A DNA stretch of 38,205 nucleotides. Source: an uncultured Eubacteriales bacterium. Lineage in GTDB: Bacteria; Bacillota; Clostridia; Oscillospirales; Oscillospiraceae. The translations under genes and the position numbers were made by a program. The notes beneath the pieces are model-generated. The model had not been told where the DNA came from. It did not search any database and was given only the letters and a program-made list of their open reading frames with translations. Position 1 is the stretch's first letter, and each line of letters starts with the position of its first letter. Of the stretch, positions 1 through 7,114 are shown in pieces. Location: NCBI GenBank assembly GCA_949283375.1, contig CASDSM010000011.1, positions 1 to 38,205 of the forward strand, in the 5' to 3' direction.

Positions 1-6
1 AAAAAA

Positions 7-69
7 GTTGTCCTATGATTTAACCCATTAGCCCCCGTTTTGGGGGTGGTTGTCCTTAATTTAACCCAT
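7..69. repeat. Two ~21-bp direct repeats flanking a G/C hairpin
   Basis: Positions 7-28 and 49-69 carry nearly the same sequence: GTTGTCCT, a short variable A/T stretch, then TTTAACCCAT, with a 42-bp period. Between them lies a small perfect hairpin, CCCCC-GTTTT-GGGGG. No ORF covers the stretch from 1 to 130. It lies beyond the rpsI terminator, so it belongs to the next locus or to a repeat family. Nothing else is recognisable here. Confidence 0.45.
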
Positions 70-130
70 AAAAAATGGTTCAAAACGGGTCAGACTATGC
101 CAAAACAGGGCAAACAATCTGAAAAGGAAA

Positions 131-162
131 AACCCCGAAAACCGCATGGTTTCGGGGTTTTT
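131..162 (-). terminator. Intrinsic terminator of rplM-rpsI
   Basis: The stem pairs CCCCGAAAACC (133-143) with GGTTTCGGGG (148-157) and has one bulged base. It is flanked by A runs on the left and T runs on the right, so it could terminate in both directions. It lies 20 bases past the rpsI stop codon. Confidence 0.8.
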
Positions 163-181
163 GAGCTGTTTTGAATTGAAA

Positions 182-586
182 TCAGCGCTTGCTGAACTGC
201 GGAGCGCGACGGGCAGCCTTGAGGCCGTACTTCTTGCGCTCCTTCATGCGCGGATCGCGGGTGAGGTAGCCGGCCTTCTTGAGCGCCGGACGGAACTCGG
301 GGTCGAGCTGGAGCAGGGCGCGGGCGATGCCGTGACGCAGGGCGCCGGCCTGGCCGGTGACGCCGCCGCCGGTGACAGTGGCGATGATGTCCACCTTGCC
401 CATGGTGTCGGTCGCAGCCAGGGGCTGACGGGTGATCAGCTTCAGGGTGTCGAGGCCAAAGTACTCGTCGATATCGCGACCGTTGATGGTGATAGTGCCG
501 GTGCCGTTCTCATAGACGCGCACGCGGGCGACAGAGGACTTGCGGCGGCCAGTGCCGTAGACATAAGGCTTCTTGCTCTTGTACAT
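182..586 (-). CDS. rpsI: 30S ribosomal protein S9
   Basis: S9 is a small-subunit protein whose C-terminal tail reaches the P-site tRNA. The 134-residue product has the family's N-terminal [12 protein letters not shown] block, the central [21 protein letters not shown] stretch (two overlapping family signatures), and the basic tail ending in APQFSKR. The start at 586 is chosen because AGGAGG lies seven to eight bases upstream; a longer in-frame extension would run into rplM. It is the second gene of the rplM-rpsI pair, 16 bases downstream of rplM, and shares its promoter. Length and composition are normal. Confidence 0.97.
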   Translation of the reverse strand: MYKSKKPYVYGTGRRKSSVARVRVYENGTGTITINGRDIDEYFGLDTLKLITRQPLAATDTMGKVDIIATVTGGGVTGQAGALRHGIARALLQLDPEFRPALKKAGYLTRDPRMKERKKYGLKAARRAPQFSKR

Positions 587-602
587 GGTGGTTTTCCTCC
601 TC

Positions 603-1028
603 TTATTCCACGACGATCGGCTTCTGCGCCTCGTGACCGTGCTCAGAGCCCTGATAGACGCGCAGACGGCGCAGGCAGGCGGCGCCGATGCTGTTCTTGG
701 GCAGCATGCCCTTGACCGCCAGCTCCATCGCAAACTCCGGACGCTTGGCCATCAGGTTCTTGTACTGGATCTCCTTCAGACCGCCGGTCCAGCCGGAGTG
801 ATGACGGTAATACTTCTGCTCCAGCTTCTTGCCGGTCAGAACCGCCTTCTCAGCGTTGATGATAATAACGAAATCACCGGTGTCAACATGCGGGGTGAAA
901 TCGGTCTTTCCCTTGCCGCGCAGCAGATCGGCGGCAGCCACCGCGGTCTTGCCCATCGGCTTGCCAGCGGCGTCCAGGACGTACCACTTGCGGACGACGT
1001 CCTCTTTCTTTGCCATAAAGGTGGACAT
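603..1028 (-). CDS. rplM: 50S ribosomal protein L13
   Basis: L13 is an early-assembly large-subunit protein. The 141-residue product contains [13 protein letters not shown] near the N-terminus, [29 protein letters not shown] and VKGMLPKN, all typical of L13. The ATG at 1028 has GGAGG seven bases upstream. A second ATG four codons in (before AKKEDV) is possible but less well placed. The gene is first in the rplM-rpsI operon and is read from a strong promoter at 1126-1154. About 90 bases of untranslated leader separate promoter and start; I could not match this leader to a known L13 autoregulatory structure. Confidence 0.97.
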   Translation of the reverse strand: MSTFMAKKEDVVRKWYVLDAAGKPMGKTAVAAADLLRGKGKTDFTPHVDTGDFVIIINAEKAVLTGKKLEQKYYRHHSGWTGGLKEIQYKNLMAKRPEFAMELAVKGMLPKNSIGAACLRRLRVYQGSEHGHEAQKPIVVE

Positions 1029-1125
1029 ATCAGAACCTCCAGACGTTCTTGCGAATCAAAATCAGCCAATACCTTCCTCATCGCCGTTTGTGAGTGGGAA
1101 AGGGGCACAAAACAGCGCAGGTATA

Positions 1126-1154
1126 TTTATAGCACAGTTTATTTTTACTGTCAA
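1126..1154 (-). promoter_or_regulatory. Sigma-A promoter of rplM-rpsI
   Basis: On the minus strand TTGACA (1154-1149) is followed after exactly 17 bases by TATAAA (1131-1126). It is a near-consensus housekeeping promoter, as expected for ribosomal proteins, and places the transcript start near 1119. Confidence 0.85.
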
Positions 1155-1177
1155 CAGCCATTTTAATTTAGCGCGGT

Positions 1178-1227
1178 GATATCTCTCAAATTCTCTCGAT
1201 ATCTCTTGATATCTCTTGAATTCTCAT
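1178..1227. repeat. Five 10-bp tandem units behind the rplM promoter
   Basis: Five consecutive decamers can be read: GATATCTCTC, AAATTCTCTC, GATATCTCTT, GATATCTCTT and GAATTCTCAT. The period equals roughly one helical turn, and the array begins 24 bases upstream of the rplM -35 element. It could be a phased protein-binding or bent-DNA element, or simply a small variable-number repeat between bofA and rplM. Confidence 0.65.
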
Positions 1228-1264
1228 TTTCAATTTTCAAAAGGCGCTTCCCGGGCGCAAACCG

Positions 1265-1519
1265 TCACCTCAGCGCCCATTGCAGCAGGAGCAGCAGGCC
1301 GAATCCCGGCGCACCCAGCAGGCCGATCACCAGCGCGTTGAAGAGGTTGACGCCCAGCGCGACGCCTGTCCAGCCGCCCAGCGCCGCTGTCGCCGCCAGC
1401 ACCAGCGCGCCCGCCATCGTGCGCACGCCCAGCATCAGCAGCGCCCGGAACGCGCGGCGGAAGACCAGCAGGCCGAGCAGTGCAATGAGCGCCGCGAGGC
1501 CGATGAGCTGCATGGACAT
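1265..1519 (-). CDS. bofA: BofA-family membrane protein (pro-sigma-K processing inhibitor family)
   Basis: The product is an 84-residue, almost wholly hydrophobic protein with two or three membrane segments and the C-terminal pattern GVNLFNALVIGLLGAPGFGLLLLLQW. The G-N-x-x-N-A-x-x-x-G-x-L-G-x-P-G series is the hallmark of BofA. In Bacillus, BofA sits in the forespore outer membrane and holds the SpoIVFB protease inactive until the sigma-K checkpoint. The role here is inferred from family membership. The ATG at 1519 has GGAGG nine bases upstream; an ATG two codons later is an alternative. In many Firmicutes bofA follows recR; here it stands alone. It supports a spore-forming host. Confidence 0.8.
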   Translation of the reverse strand: MSMQLIGLAALIALLGLLVFRRAFRALLMLGVRTMAGALVLAATAALGGWTGVALGVNLFNALVIGLLGAPGFGLLLLLQWALR

Positions 1520-1786
1520 GAGACGCCACCTCCTTCTGATCAGATTGGATGCGCGCGCCAGAGAAAATATACCTGCCGTCGTACCGTATCATCCGCCGGT
1601 ACAGGGGCATACTGTAACGGACAGCCGGCGGACAGACCGCCGCGGCAGAGGCCGCAGGCAAAGCCGGCCCGACAGACGGACGGGGCGCAGCACCCGGTTC
1701 GCCGCCGGGCCAGACTGCCCCCGACTGTGAAATAGACCTTCCCGAACGCATCGGGGACGATGCGGAGATGCCGGCAGGGAAGGCCC

Positions 1787-2165
1787 GGGGCGGCGCTCAT
1801 TTGAGCGCCGCCCCAGCGTGTCAGAAAAGTCTTTTTGCCACGCTGGGCCCGTTTTTGAAACTTCTTCGCAGTTCCAAAAACGGTTTTGACTGCACGCGAA
1901 GGGGGCACTTTGCCCCCTCCTCCGCACCCCCGCGGCTCTATCGCGGAAGTCTCAGCGTCGTTTTTCGACAGTCTGGGGCGGCGCTCATTTGAGCGCCGCC
2001 CTCAGCGTGTCAAAAGGTCCTTTTGCCATGTTGAGTCCGTTTCTGAAACATTTTGAAAGTCCCAGAAACGGCGCTGACTGCCCGAAAGGGAGCCCTTTGT
2101 CCCTCCCGGGAATCCCCAATACTCTGCCGCAGAGGTCTCAGCGTCGTTTTGCGACAATCTGGGGC
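1787..2165. repeat. Tandem duplication of a ~187-bp hairpin-rich noncoding unit
   Basis: Unit one runs from 1787 to 1974 and unit two from 1975 to about 2160; the first bases of a third copy (GGGGC) follow. Each unit opens with an inverted repeat (GGGCGGCGCTC, ATTT spacer, GAGCGCCGCCC in outline). It continues with AGCGTGTCA, a CTTTTTGCCA/CTTTTGCCA block, GTTTTTGAAAC/GTTTCTGAAAC and a purine-rich hairpin, and closes with GTCTCAGCGTCGTTTT and GACA(A/G)TCTGGGG. The copies differ at many positions but stay collinear. Frames are not conserved between copies, so this is not coding. The gene-free stretch as a whole spans about 1520-2506. Confidence 0.75.
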
Positions 2166-2286
2166 AGCGCGCCATACCGACGCGAATCAAGAGTAAGATT
2201 TTTTGCCGTCGGGCGGTCCTTTGCGGCTTTGAAAGCCGGGGGAGTGCGCCTGCGCGGTCAAATCTGTCTTCTGTTCCAACTCCTGC

Positions 2287-2315
2287 TTGACAAAATCTCC
2301 CTGCGACCGCATAAT
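2287..2315 (+). promoter_or_regulatory. Promoter of the decarboxylase beta-subunit operon
   Basis: TTGACA (2287-2292), a 17-base spacer and CATAAT (2310-2315) form a good sigma-A promoter. It leaves an untranslated leader of about 185 bases before the start at 2507. The leader has GC-rich self-complementary stretches around 2375-2450 but no riboswitch class I can name. Confidence 0.7.
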
Positions 2316-2506
2316 AGGAATGTCTATGCAAAAGGGCGCAGACTGCAAATCTGGGTGGTGAGGGCGCGTGGCATCCGGCATGCTGCGCAGGATTTCTGCC
2401 GCCTGACGTGCGCTGTACAGTGCCGCAGGGCGGGCAGGGGTCTTCTTTTGCCGCATCGAGCTCACTGCTCTGTGCCCAGTCAATCAGAGAGAGGAGTCAC
2501 AAATCT

Positions 2507-3628
2507 ATGCTGGAACTCTTTAGCAACGTCTTTGAGCTGCAATGGCAACAGGTCGTCATGTGGATCATCGGCGCTCTGCTGATCTACCTGGCCATTGCCA
2601 AGGAGATGGAGCCGTCGCTGCTGCTGCCCATCGGCTTTGGAGCCATCCTGGTCAACCTCCCGTTCTCCGGCGCGGTGACGCAGGTCATCGACGGCACCAC
2701 TGAGGTGGGTGTGCTCAACGTCCTGTTCGACGCGGGCATCTCCAACGAGCTGTTCCCCCTGCTGCTGTTTGTCGGCATCGGCGCGATGATCGACTTCACC
2801 CCCCTGCTGTCCAACCCGAGGCTGATGATCTTCGGCGCGGCGGCCCAGTTCGGCATCTTCTTCACCCTCTGTGTGGCCAAGCTGCTCGGCTTTGAGATCG
2901 CCGACGCCGCCTCCATCGCCATCATCGGCGCGGCGGACGGCCCCACCTCTATCTTTGTGGCCAACTTCTTCCACTCCCAGTATATCGGCGCGATCGTGGT
3001 GGTCGCCTACTCCTACATGGCGCTGGTGCCCATCATCCAGCCGCCGGTCATCCGCCTGATCACCAGCAAGGAGGAGCGCCGCATCCGGATGCGCTATGCC
3101 GACCACAGCGTGTCCCGGATGACCAAGATCCTCTTTCCCATCTGCATCACCGCCGTCGCCGGTCTGGTCGCCCCGCGCAGCGTGGCCCTCGTCGGCTTCC
3201 TGATGTTCGGCAACCTGATCCGCGAGTGCGGCGTGCTCGACAGCCTCTCTGACACCGCGCAGAAGGCCCTGGCCAACCTCATCACCCTCTTCCTCGGCAT
3301 CACCGTGGCCTCCAAGATGACGGCGGAGCAGTTCCTGAATCCGCAGACCCTGATGATCCTCCTGCTCGGCCTGTTCGCCTTCGTGTTTGACACCGTGGGC
3401 GGCGTGATGGTGGCCAAGCTCCTCAACCTCTTCTCCAAGGAGAAGATCAACCCGATGATCGGCGCGGCCGGCATCTCCGCCTTCCCCATGTCCTCCCGCG
3501 TGGTGCACAAGATGGGCCTGGAGGAGGACCCGCAGAACTTCCTGCTGATGCACGCGGCCGGCGTCAACGTCTCCGGTCAGATCGCCTCCGTCATCGCCGG
3601 CGGCCTGATCCTGACCCTGTTCGGTTAA
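2507..3628 (+). CDS. Sodium-translocating decarboxylase, beta subunit (OadB/GcdB/MmdB family)
   Basis: This is the integral-membrane carboxybiotin decarboxylase subunit, which couples CO2 release from carboxybiotin to Na+ export. The 373-residue, highly hydrophobic product contains LLPIGFGAILVNLP near the N-terminus, the FVGIGAMIDFTPLLSNP stretch, the conserved core IIGAADGPTSIFVAN, and the end MHAAGVNVSGQIASVIAGG. The core and end carry residues the family uses for Na+ and carboxybiotin handling. The ATG at 2507 follows GAGAGGAG; earlier in-frame codons are in the leader. It is followed 21 bases later by a tiny OadG-like gene. No carboxytransferase alpha subunit or biotin carrier lies in the window, so the substrate (oxaloacetate, glutaconyl-CoA or methylmalonyl-CoA) cannot be told. 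Confidence 0.93.
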   Translation: MLELFSNVFELQWQQVVMWIIGALLIYLAIAKEMEPSLLLPIGFGAILVNLPFSGAVTQVIDGTTEVGVLNVLFDAGISNELFPLLLFVGIGAMIDFTPLLSNPRLMIFGAAAQFGIFFTLCVAKLLGFEIADAASIAIIGAADGPTSIFVANFFHSQYIGAIVVVAYSYMALVPIIQPPVIRLITSKEERRIRMRYADHSVSRMTKILFPICITAVAGLVAPRSVALVGFLMFGNLIRECGVLDSLSDTAQKALANLITLFLGITVASKMTAEQFLNPQTLMILLLGLFAFVFDTVGGVMVAKLLNLFSKEKINPMIGAAGISAFPMSSRVVHKMGLEEDPQNFLLMHAAGVNVSGQIASVIAGGLILTLFG

Positions 3629-3649
3629 TCGCAGAAAGGAGCGCGGAAC

Positions 3650-3766
3650 ATGGAATTCACCGAAGTGCTGATCAAGTGCCTGCAGGGCTGGCTGGGCGTC
3701 TTCATCGTCACCATCGTCATCATCCTGCTCATCACCCTGCTCAACTACCTCACCCGCGAGGACTGA
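3650..3766 (+). CDS. OadG-like 38-residue single-pass subunit
   Basis: The start has an AGAAAGGAG site ten bases upstream. The product begins MEFTEVLIKCLQGWLG, has one membrane helix (VFIVTIVIILLITLL), and ends NYLTRED. OadG/gamma subunits of sodium-pump decarboxylases are small one-TM proteins that hold the complex together, normally 70-130 residues with a charged or proline-rich cytosolic tail. Here almost only the helix remains. Its position 21 bases behind the beta subunit and just before the operon terminator supports a gamma-type role, by inference. Confidence 0.72.
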   Translation: MEFTEVLIKCLQGWLGVFIVTIVIILLITLLNYLTRED

Positions 3767-3792
3767 GGCAGAGAGGCTCGATTCTGTAATTC

Positions 3793-3827
3793 AAATCCCC
3801 CCGGCCAACTGGCTGGGGGGATTTTTG
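3793..3827 (+). terminator. Terminator of the beta/OadG-like operon
   Basis: The stem pairs AAATCCCCCCGGCC with GGCTGGGGGGATTT around an AACT loop and ends in a T run (ATTTTTG). It lies about 27 bases past the small OadG-like gene. Confidence 0.88.
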
Positions 3828-3832
3828 TCGGG

Positions 3833-3887
3833 AAAAGCACACCCGGTCCATTGCCTGCTGCGGACTTGGACCGGGGTGTGCTTTTTG
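3833..3887 (-). terminator. Terminator of the lacI-yesL arm
   Basis: AAAAGCACACCCGGTCCA pairs with TGGACCGGGGTGTGCTTTTT across a loop of roughly 16 bases. On the minus strand it follows the YesL-like stop codon at 3891 directly and ends in TTTTC. A/T tracts on both sides make it usable from either direction. Confidence 0.82.
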
Positions 3888-3890
3888 GTT

Positions 3891-4682
3891 TTATCCATTT
3901 TCCTCTTCGGGGATCTCCACCTGCGGGACCAGCCCCGCCTCGCGGTAGCGCCGGTCGATCTCCAGCTCCCGGTCCAGCGGCGGGTAGAGGAGAAGAAGGG
4001 TGAGAAAGAGAATGAACCACAGCCCGGTCACCGGGAGGAGGAGCAGGGTCCAGGGGGCGAAGAGGACGAAGACCGCCCAATAGAGCACGGAGACCGCCCC
4101 AGCCCCCAGGGCCCGCCAGAGGTACTTGGCGCAAAAGAGGAGGATATTTTGCAGCCGGGCGAGGGCGGTCTGCTGGAAGAGGACGAGCTGGGCCCAGTAG
4201 AGCAGGCCCACCACCGTCAGCACCAGCCCGGAGAGCAGCCAGAGCAGCACCGTCCCCGCCCCGGGCGGCGTCTCTGCCACCCAGAAGAGCATTGCCATAA
4301 AGCAGTAGACGCCCAGCAGCAGACCGGTCAGCGCCCCGGGGAGGAGGCTGGCGCGGGTATTCTGCCGCCAGCTCTTTTTCCAGCTCTGGAGCCAGGGGGC
4401 GGGGTCGTCCCGCATCCCCCGGAGGAGGGCGTCAAAGAGCCCGGCCAGAAAGGGGCCAAAGATCATCCCGCCCGCCAGCGAGGCGGGGAGGAGAACGAGC
4501 AGGCTGGAGGAGAGGATGGCATAGCCGATCCCTGCCGCGAGCGGCAGTCCTCCCGCCAGGGTGAGCAGACCCGCCTTCCACCAGCCGCCCCCGTAGAGGG
4601 AGAGAAGCTGGCGGTAGCGGTAAAAGCCGGTCTGTCGCACGCTGAGGTCATAGCTGGGGTCTTCCGGAAAAAACAGGGCCAT
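3891..4682 (-). CDS. YesL/DUF624-like multi-pass membrane protein
   Basis: The product is 263 residues with about five or six membrane segments. It starts MALFFPEDPSYDLSVRQTGF, followed by helices around residues 35-75. A loop reads GPFLAGLFDALLRGMRDDP and SWKKSWRQNTRAS, and three or four further helices follow. The G-P-x-x-A-G-L...R...W..SWKKNWRQ-type loop is what I associate with DUF624 (YesL). Members often sit in LacI- and ABC-permease-linked sugar loci; their molecular role is unclear. The start at 4682 has AGGAGG upstream; the open frame extends upstream only through the lipoprotein gene. It is the last gene of the lacI arm, 14 bases after the lipoprotein. Confidence 0.62.
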   Translation of the reverse strand: MALFFPEDPSYDLSVRQTGFYRYRQLLSLYGGGWWKAGLLTLAGGLPLAAGIGYAILSSSLLVLLPASLAGGMIFGPFLAGLFDALLRGMRDDPAPWLQSWKKSWRQNTRASLLPGALTGLLLGVYCFMAMLFWVAETPPGAGTVLLWLLSGLVLTVVGLLYWAQLVLFQQTALARLQNILLFCAKYLWRALGAGAVSVLYWAVFVLFAPWTLLLLPVTGLWFILFLTLLLLYPPLDRELEIDRRYREAGLVPQVEIPEEENG

Positions 4683-4696
4683 ACATCTTCCTCCTC

Positions 4697-5287
4697 TCAG
4701 CCTTCCTCCGGGGTGAATGTCAGCCCCCGGAGGAAGGTCTGCAATCTCTCTGCCTCGTCGCCGGGGTAGTCCGCCCGGCAGGCCAGCTCTGCGCAGAGCG
4801 CCTGGTCCTCCCACACGCCGAAGGCGGAGATGCCCCGGGCATAGGGGTTGTCCTCATTCGCTACGGTGTAGGTGATGAGGGTCCAGACCGTCCCGCCGGT
4901 CTCCAGCGTGGACGTCTCCGACACCTCATAGCGCTCCTCCTCCCGGGTCTGCCAATCCCGGCAGGTCTGGGCGGCCTCCTCCTGCCCTTCGCAGTCCTGG
5001 AGGAGGAGGTAGAGCTGGGCGTCGTAGAACACCGTCTCCTCTCCGTCCCCGTTTACGCCTTCCTCTCCCTCGCCCCAGGACCAGGCGGCGTAATAGGTCC
5101 CGGAGAGGGCGAGGGCGTCGCTGTAGTCCAGGAGGGAAAAGCCCTCCCCCGGCGCCTCCACCGTCAGCCGGGGACTGATCTGTAACTGACCGCTCTCATC
5201 CACCGGCGGCGTGTCCGAGGGGATGCAGCCGGTCAGCAGGGTCAGGCAGGCCAGCAGGGCCGCCAGAATGGGTAAGAACTTCTTCAT
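4697..5287 (-). CDS. Predicted lipoprotein, function unknown
   Basis: The product is 196 residues. A signal peptide (MKKFLPILAALLACLTLLTGC) ends in the lipobox LTGC, so the mature protein is tethered to the outer face of the membrane. The rest is acidic, with no enzyme motif I know. A G-V-N-G-D-G-E stretch near the middle recalls the loop seen in the neighbouring protein. The conserved-looking end (ERLQTFLRGLTFTPEEG) resembles generic small surface lipoproteins. Its start overlaps the preceding gene by four bases (ATGA), so the two are translationally coupled and probably work together. Confidence 0.7.
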   Translation of the reverse strand: MKKFLPILAALLACLTLLTGCIPSDTPPVDESGQLQISPRLTVEAPGEGFSLLDYSDALALSGTYYAAWSWGEGEEGVNGDGEETVFYDAQLYLLLQDCEGQEEAAQTCRDWQTREEERYEVSETSTLETGGTVWTLITYTVANEDNPYARGISAFGVWEDQALCAELACRADYPGDEAERLQTFLRGLTFTPEEG

Positions 5288-6003
5288 GCGCCCGCTCCTT
5301 CCGTCAGTGCGCTCCACAGCCGGTCCCAGGCACCGGCGTGGTCCTCCTGCTCCGCCCGGGGGCTTCTCCGGGCCAGGTACAGGTCGGAGAGCAGGGCCTG
5401 ACTGTCTCCGGAGACCGTCTCCGCCCCCACCTGATAGGAAAAACCGCCCAGCTCCAGACCGGAGAGCACAGGGCAGTCCGTCCAGGCGAGGGCATAGGCT
5501 GTCCATTCCTCGCCGGGGGAGAGGGGAGACCCGTCCAACCGGCAGAGGACCTCATAGCTGTCCTGAAAATCCTCCGGGTCCTCCAGCAGGAAGATGATGC
5601 TCTCGCAGGCCTCCAGGTCCGCCATCAGGGTCATCTGGGCGGCGGCTTTGTACTCCCCGTCCTCGCCCTCCTGATAGATGGGATAGGAACGGACGGAGAC
5701 CAGCACCTGCCCGTCCCCGTTCACGTCCTCCCCCAGGGCGGCGAGGGCCTCGGACAGGGCGGCGGCGGTGTCCTCCGGCAGGTCGTATTCCCCCACACAG
5801 GCGATCTGATAGTCCGGCTGGTTCTGCCGGGCGGTCCACATGCTCCAGGCCAGGTCCAGAACAATGGCGAGCAGGACGGCCCCGATCACAATATGCCACT
5901 TGTGATAGTACCACCAGTTCGCCCGGCGCTCCTTCGATGTGAGGGGGCGCTTTTCTTCCGGGCGGATGTTGCGGAATTTCCGCTCCCAATATGCGCTGGC
6001 CAC
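5284..6003 (-). CDS. Single-pass membrane protein with DxNxDG loop, function unknown
   Basis: The product is 239 residues. A basic cytosolic N-terminus of about 35 residues (rich in K/R, with SKERRANWWYYHKWH) leads into one helix (IVIGAVLLAIVLDLAWSMW). An acidic extracytoplasmic domain follows. Residues near 92-100 read EDVNGDGQV, matching the D-x-N-x-D-G calcium loop of EF-hand/dockerin-type sites. No catalytic motif is seen. The start is GTG at 6003 with AAGGGG about seven bases upstream, only four bases after the lacI stop. Its end overlaps the lipoprotein start. I do not recognise a named family; the tight coupling to lacI, a lipoprotein and a YesL-like protein suggests an envelope module tied to sugar sensing. 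Confidence 0.65.
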   Translation of the reverse strand: MASAYWERKFRNIRPEEKRPLTSKERRANWWYYHKWHIVIGAVLLAIVLDLAWSMWTARQNQPDYQIACVGEYDLPEDTAAALSEALAALGEDVNGDGQVLVSVRSYPIYQEGEDGEYKAAAQMTLMADLEACESIIFLLEDPEDFQDSYEVLCRLDGSPLSPGEEWTAYALAWTDCPVLSGLELGGFSYQVGAETVSGDSQALLSDLYLARRSPRAEQEDHAGAWDRLWSALTEGAGA

Positions 6004-6007
6004 GATG

Positions 6008-7012
6008 TCACCCCTTCTCTGGAGGTTCCCGGGTCGTGCCGCCGGGGAGATAGGTCACCGGCAGGCAGACCATCGCGGGCAGCTGGTTCCGGTCCTCCTT
6101 CAGGAGAATGTCCACCGTGGTCTCCGCGATCTTGCGCACCGGCTGGGCGATGGTGGAGCAGTAGAGGTCGGCGTCCCCGAATTTGCGCATGCCGTCATAG
6201 CCGATGAGCTGCACGTCCTCCGGCACCCGGAGGCCCATCTGCTCCAGGAGCTTCTGGATCTCATAGGCGAGCCGGTCGGTGGAGCAGAAGATGCCGTCGA
6301 TCGTCAGCCTGCTCTCCTCCAGATGCTCGCGCAGGAACCGGGCGAAGGGCTCCATCCCGTCCTCGTCGTTCAGGCGGAGGGACTCCACCTCCACCCCGCG
6401 GCTGCGGCAGTAGACCTCAAAGCCATCGCCGCGCTTGTCCACCTCGCCGGGGACCGGGGAGCCGGTGCGGAGGAAGGCCAGACGGCGGCAGCCCCGCTCC
6501 AGCAGCTTCTCCGCCGCGAGCTGTCCGCCGCCGAAGTTGTCCGAGGCGACGCAGGGGACGGTGGCGCTGAAATAGCGGTCGATGGTGACGAAGGGGAGCT
6601 CCGGGTCCACCTCCAGATTGGGGTTGTAGGTCAGCCCGATCGCCCCGTCCACCTTGTTCTGCCGGATCATGCGGATGCACTCCTGCTCCGCCTGCGGGTC
6701 AAAGTCGGTGACAAAGGGGATCATCCGGTAGCCCCGGGCGGTGAGCGCCTGACAGACCTCATGCGCCAGGGCGGAGAAGAAGGGATGGGAGAGGGAGGGG
6801 ATGATGAGGGCCGCCGTACACGTCCGGTTGGTCTTGAGGCCGCGGGCGTAGTTGTTCACCTGATAGCCCAGCTTTTCCGCCGCCCGCTGGACCCGGCGGC
6901 GGTAATCCTCCCCGACGGGGATGCCGTTCATCACCTTGGAGACGGTGCCCAGCGCCACCCCCGCCTCCCGCGCCACATCCTTCATGGTGGGCGCAGAGCC
7001 GTTTTTCGCCAT
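6008..7012 (-). CDS. LacI-family transcriptional regulator of the fructan/sucrose locus
   Basis: The product is 334 residues. The N-terminal helix-turn-helix with hinge (residues 8-32, TMKDVAREAGVALGTVSKVMNG) is followed by YQVNNYARGLKTNRT and a periplasmic-binding-protein-like effector domain. The C-terminal part has the usual IFCSTDRLAYEIQ and VQLIGYDG motifs. LacI regulators of this type bind a sugar or sugar phosphate and release operators. The start at 7012 has AGAGGTG eight bases upstream. The gene diverges from the transporter operon, and matched operators lie near both transcript starts (7030-7043 and 7267-7280), so autoregulation and control of the plus arm are likely. The ligand is inferred to be sucrose, fructose or a fructo-oligosaccharide. 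Confidence 0.92.
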   Translation of the reverse strand: MAKNGSAPTMKDVAREAGVALGTVSKVMNGIPVGEDYRRRVQRAAEKLGYQVNNYARGLKTNRTCTAALIIPSLSHPFFSALAHEVCQALTARGYRMIPFVTDFDPQAEQECIRMIRQNKVDGAIGLTYNPNLEVDPELPFVTIDRYFSATVPCVASDNFGGGQLAAEKLLERGCRRLAFLRTGSPVPGEVDKRGDGFEVYCRSRGVEVESLRLNDEDGMEPFARFLREHLEESRLTIDGIFCSTDRLAYEIQKLLEQMGLRVPEDVQLIGYDGMRKFGDADLYCSTIAQPVRKIAETTVDILLKEDRNQLPAMVCLPVTYLPGGTTREPPEKG

Positions 7013-7029
7013 GTGATTTCACCTCTTAT

Positions 7030-7043
7030 ATGAATCGTTTCAT
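7030..7043. promoter_or_regulatory. LacI-type operator O1 in the lacI leader
   Basis: ATGAATCGTTTCAT is a 14-bp near-perfect palindrome with a central CpG, the LacI-family signature. It lies about 37-50 bases into the lacI transcript, just before the ribosome site, where a bound repressor would act as a roadblock. Its half-sites match the second operator. Confidence 0.7.
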
Positions 7044-7056
7044 GTACTTTGCTGAA

Positions 7057-7080
7057 AAACAGGACGCTTTCCCGTCCTGC
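7057..7080 (-). terminator. 5'-leader hairpin with U tract ahead of lacI
   Basis: CAGGACG and CGTCCTG form a perfect 7-bp stem around a 6-base loop. On the minus strand the stem is followed by GTTTTTCAG. It begins almost exactly at the predicted transcript start, so it is either a 5' stabilising hairpin or a promoter-proximal attenuator. The stem is short for a full terminator. Confidence 0.45.
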
Positions 7081-7085
7081 CAGTC

Positions 7086-7114
7086 ATTATAGCAGCCCTC
7101 TCACGCCCTGTAAA
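7086..7114 (-). promoter_or_regulatory. Promoter of the lacI arm
   Basis: On the minus strand TTTACA (7114-7109), a 17-base spacer and TATAAT (7091-7086) match the sigma-A consensus closely. The transcript start is expected near 7079. Confidence 0.82.

Noticed and set aside
1029-1120. Known L13 autoregulatory leader RNA
   Set aside because: The leader length would fit, but I could not identify the conserved structure by eye; a covariance-model search would decide.
2322-2506. Riboswitch in the leader of the decarboxylase operon
   Set aside because: The leader is long and partly self-complementary, but no conserved core of a known class is visible.
1540-2582. Several 70-190 codon frames on both strands between bofA and the decarboxylase gene
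   Set aside because: They run through the duplicated hairpin units; frames are not kept between copies, composition is Arg/Pro/Ser-rich and no ribosome sites are placed correctly.
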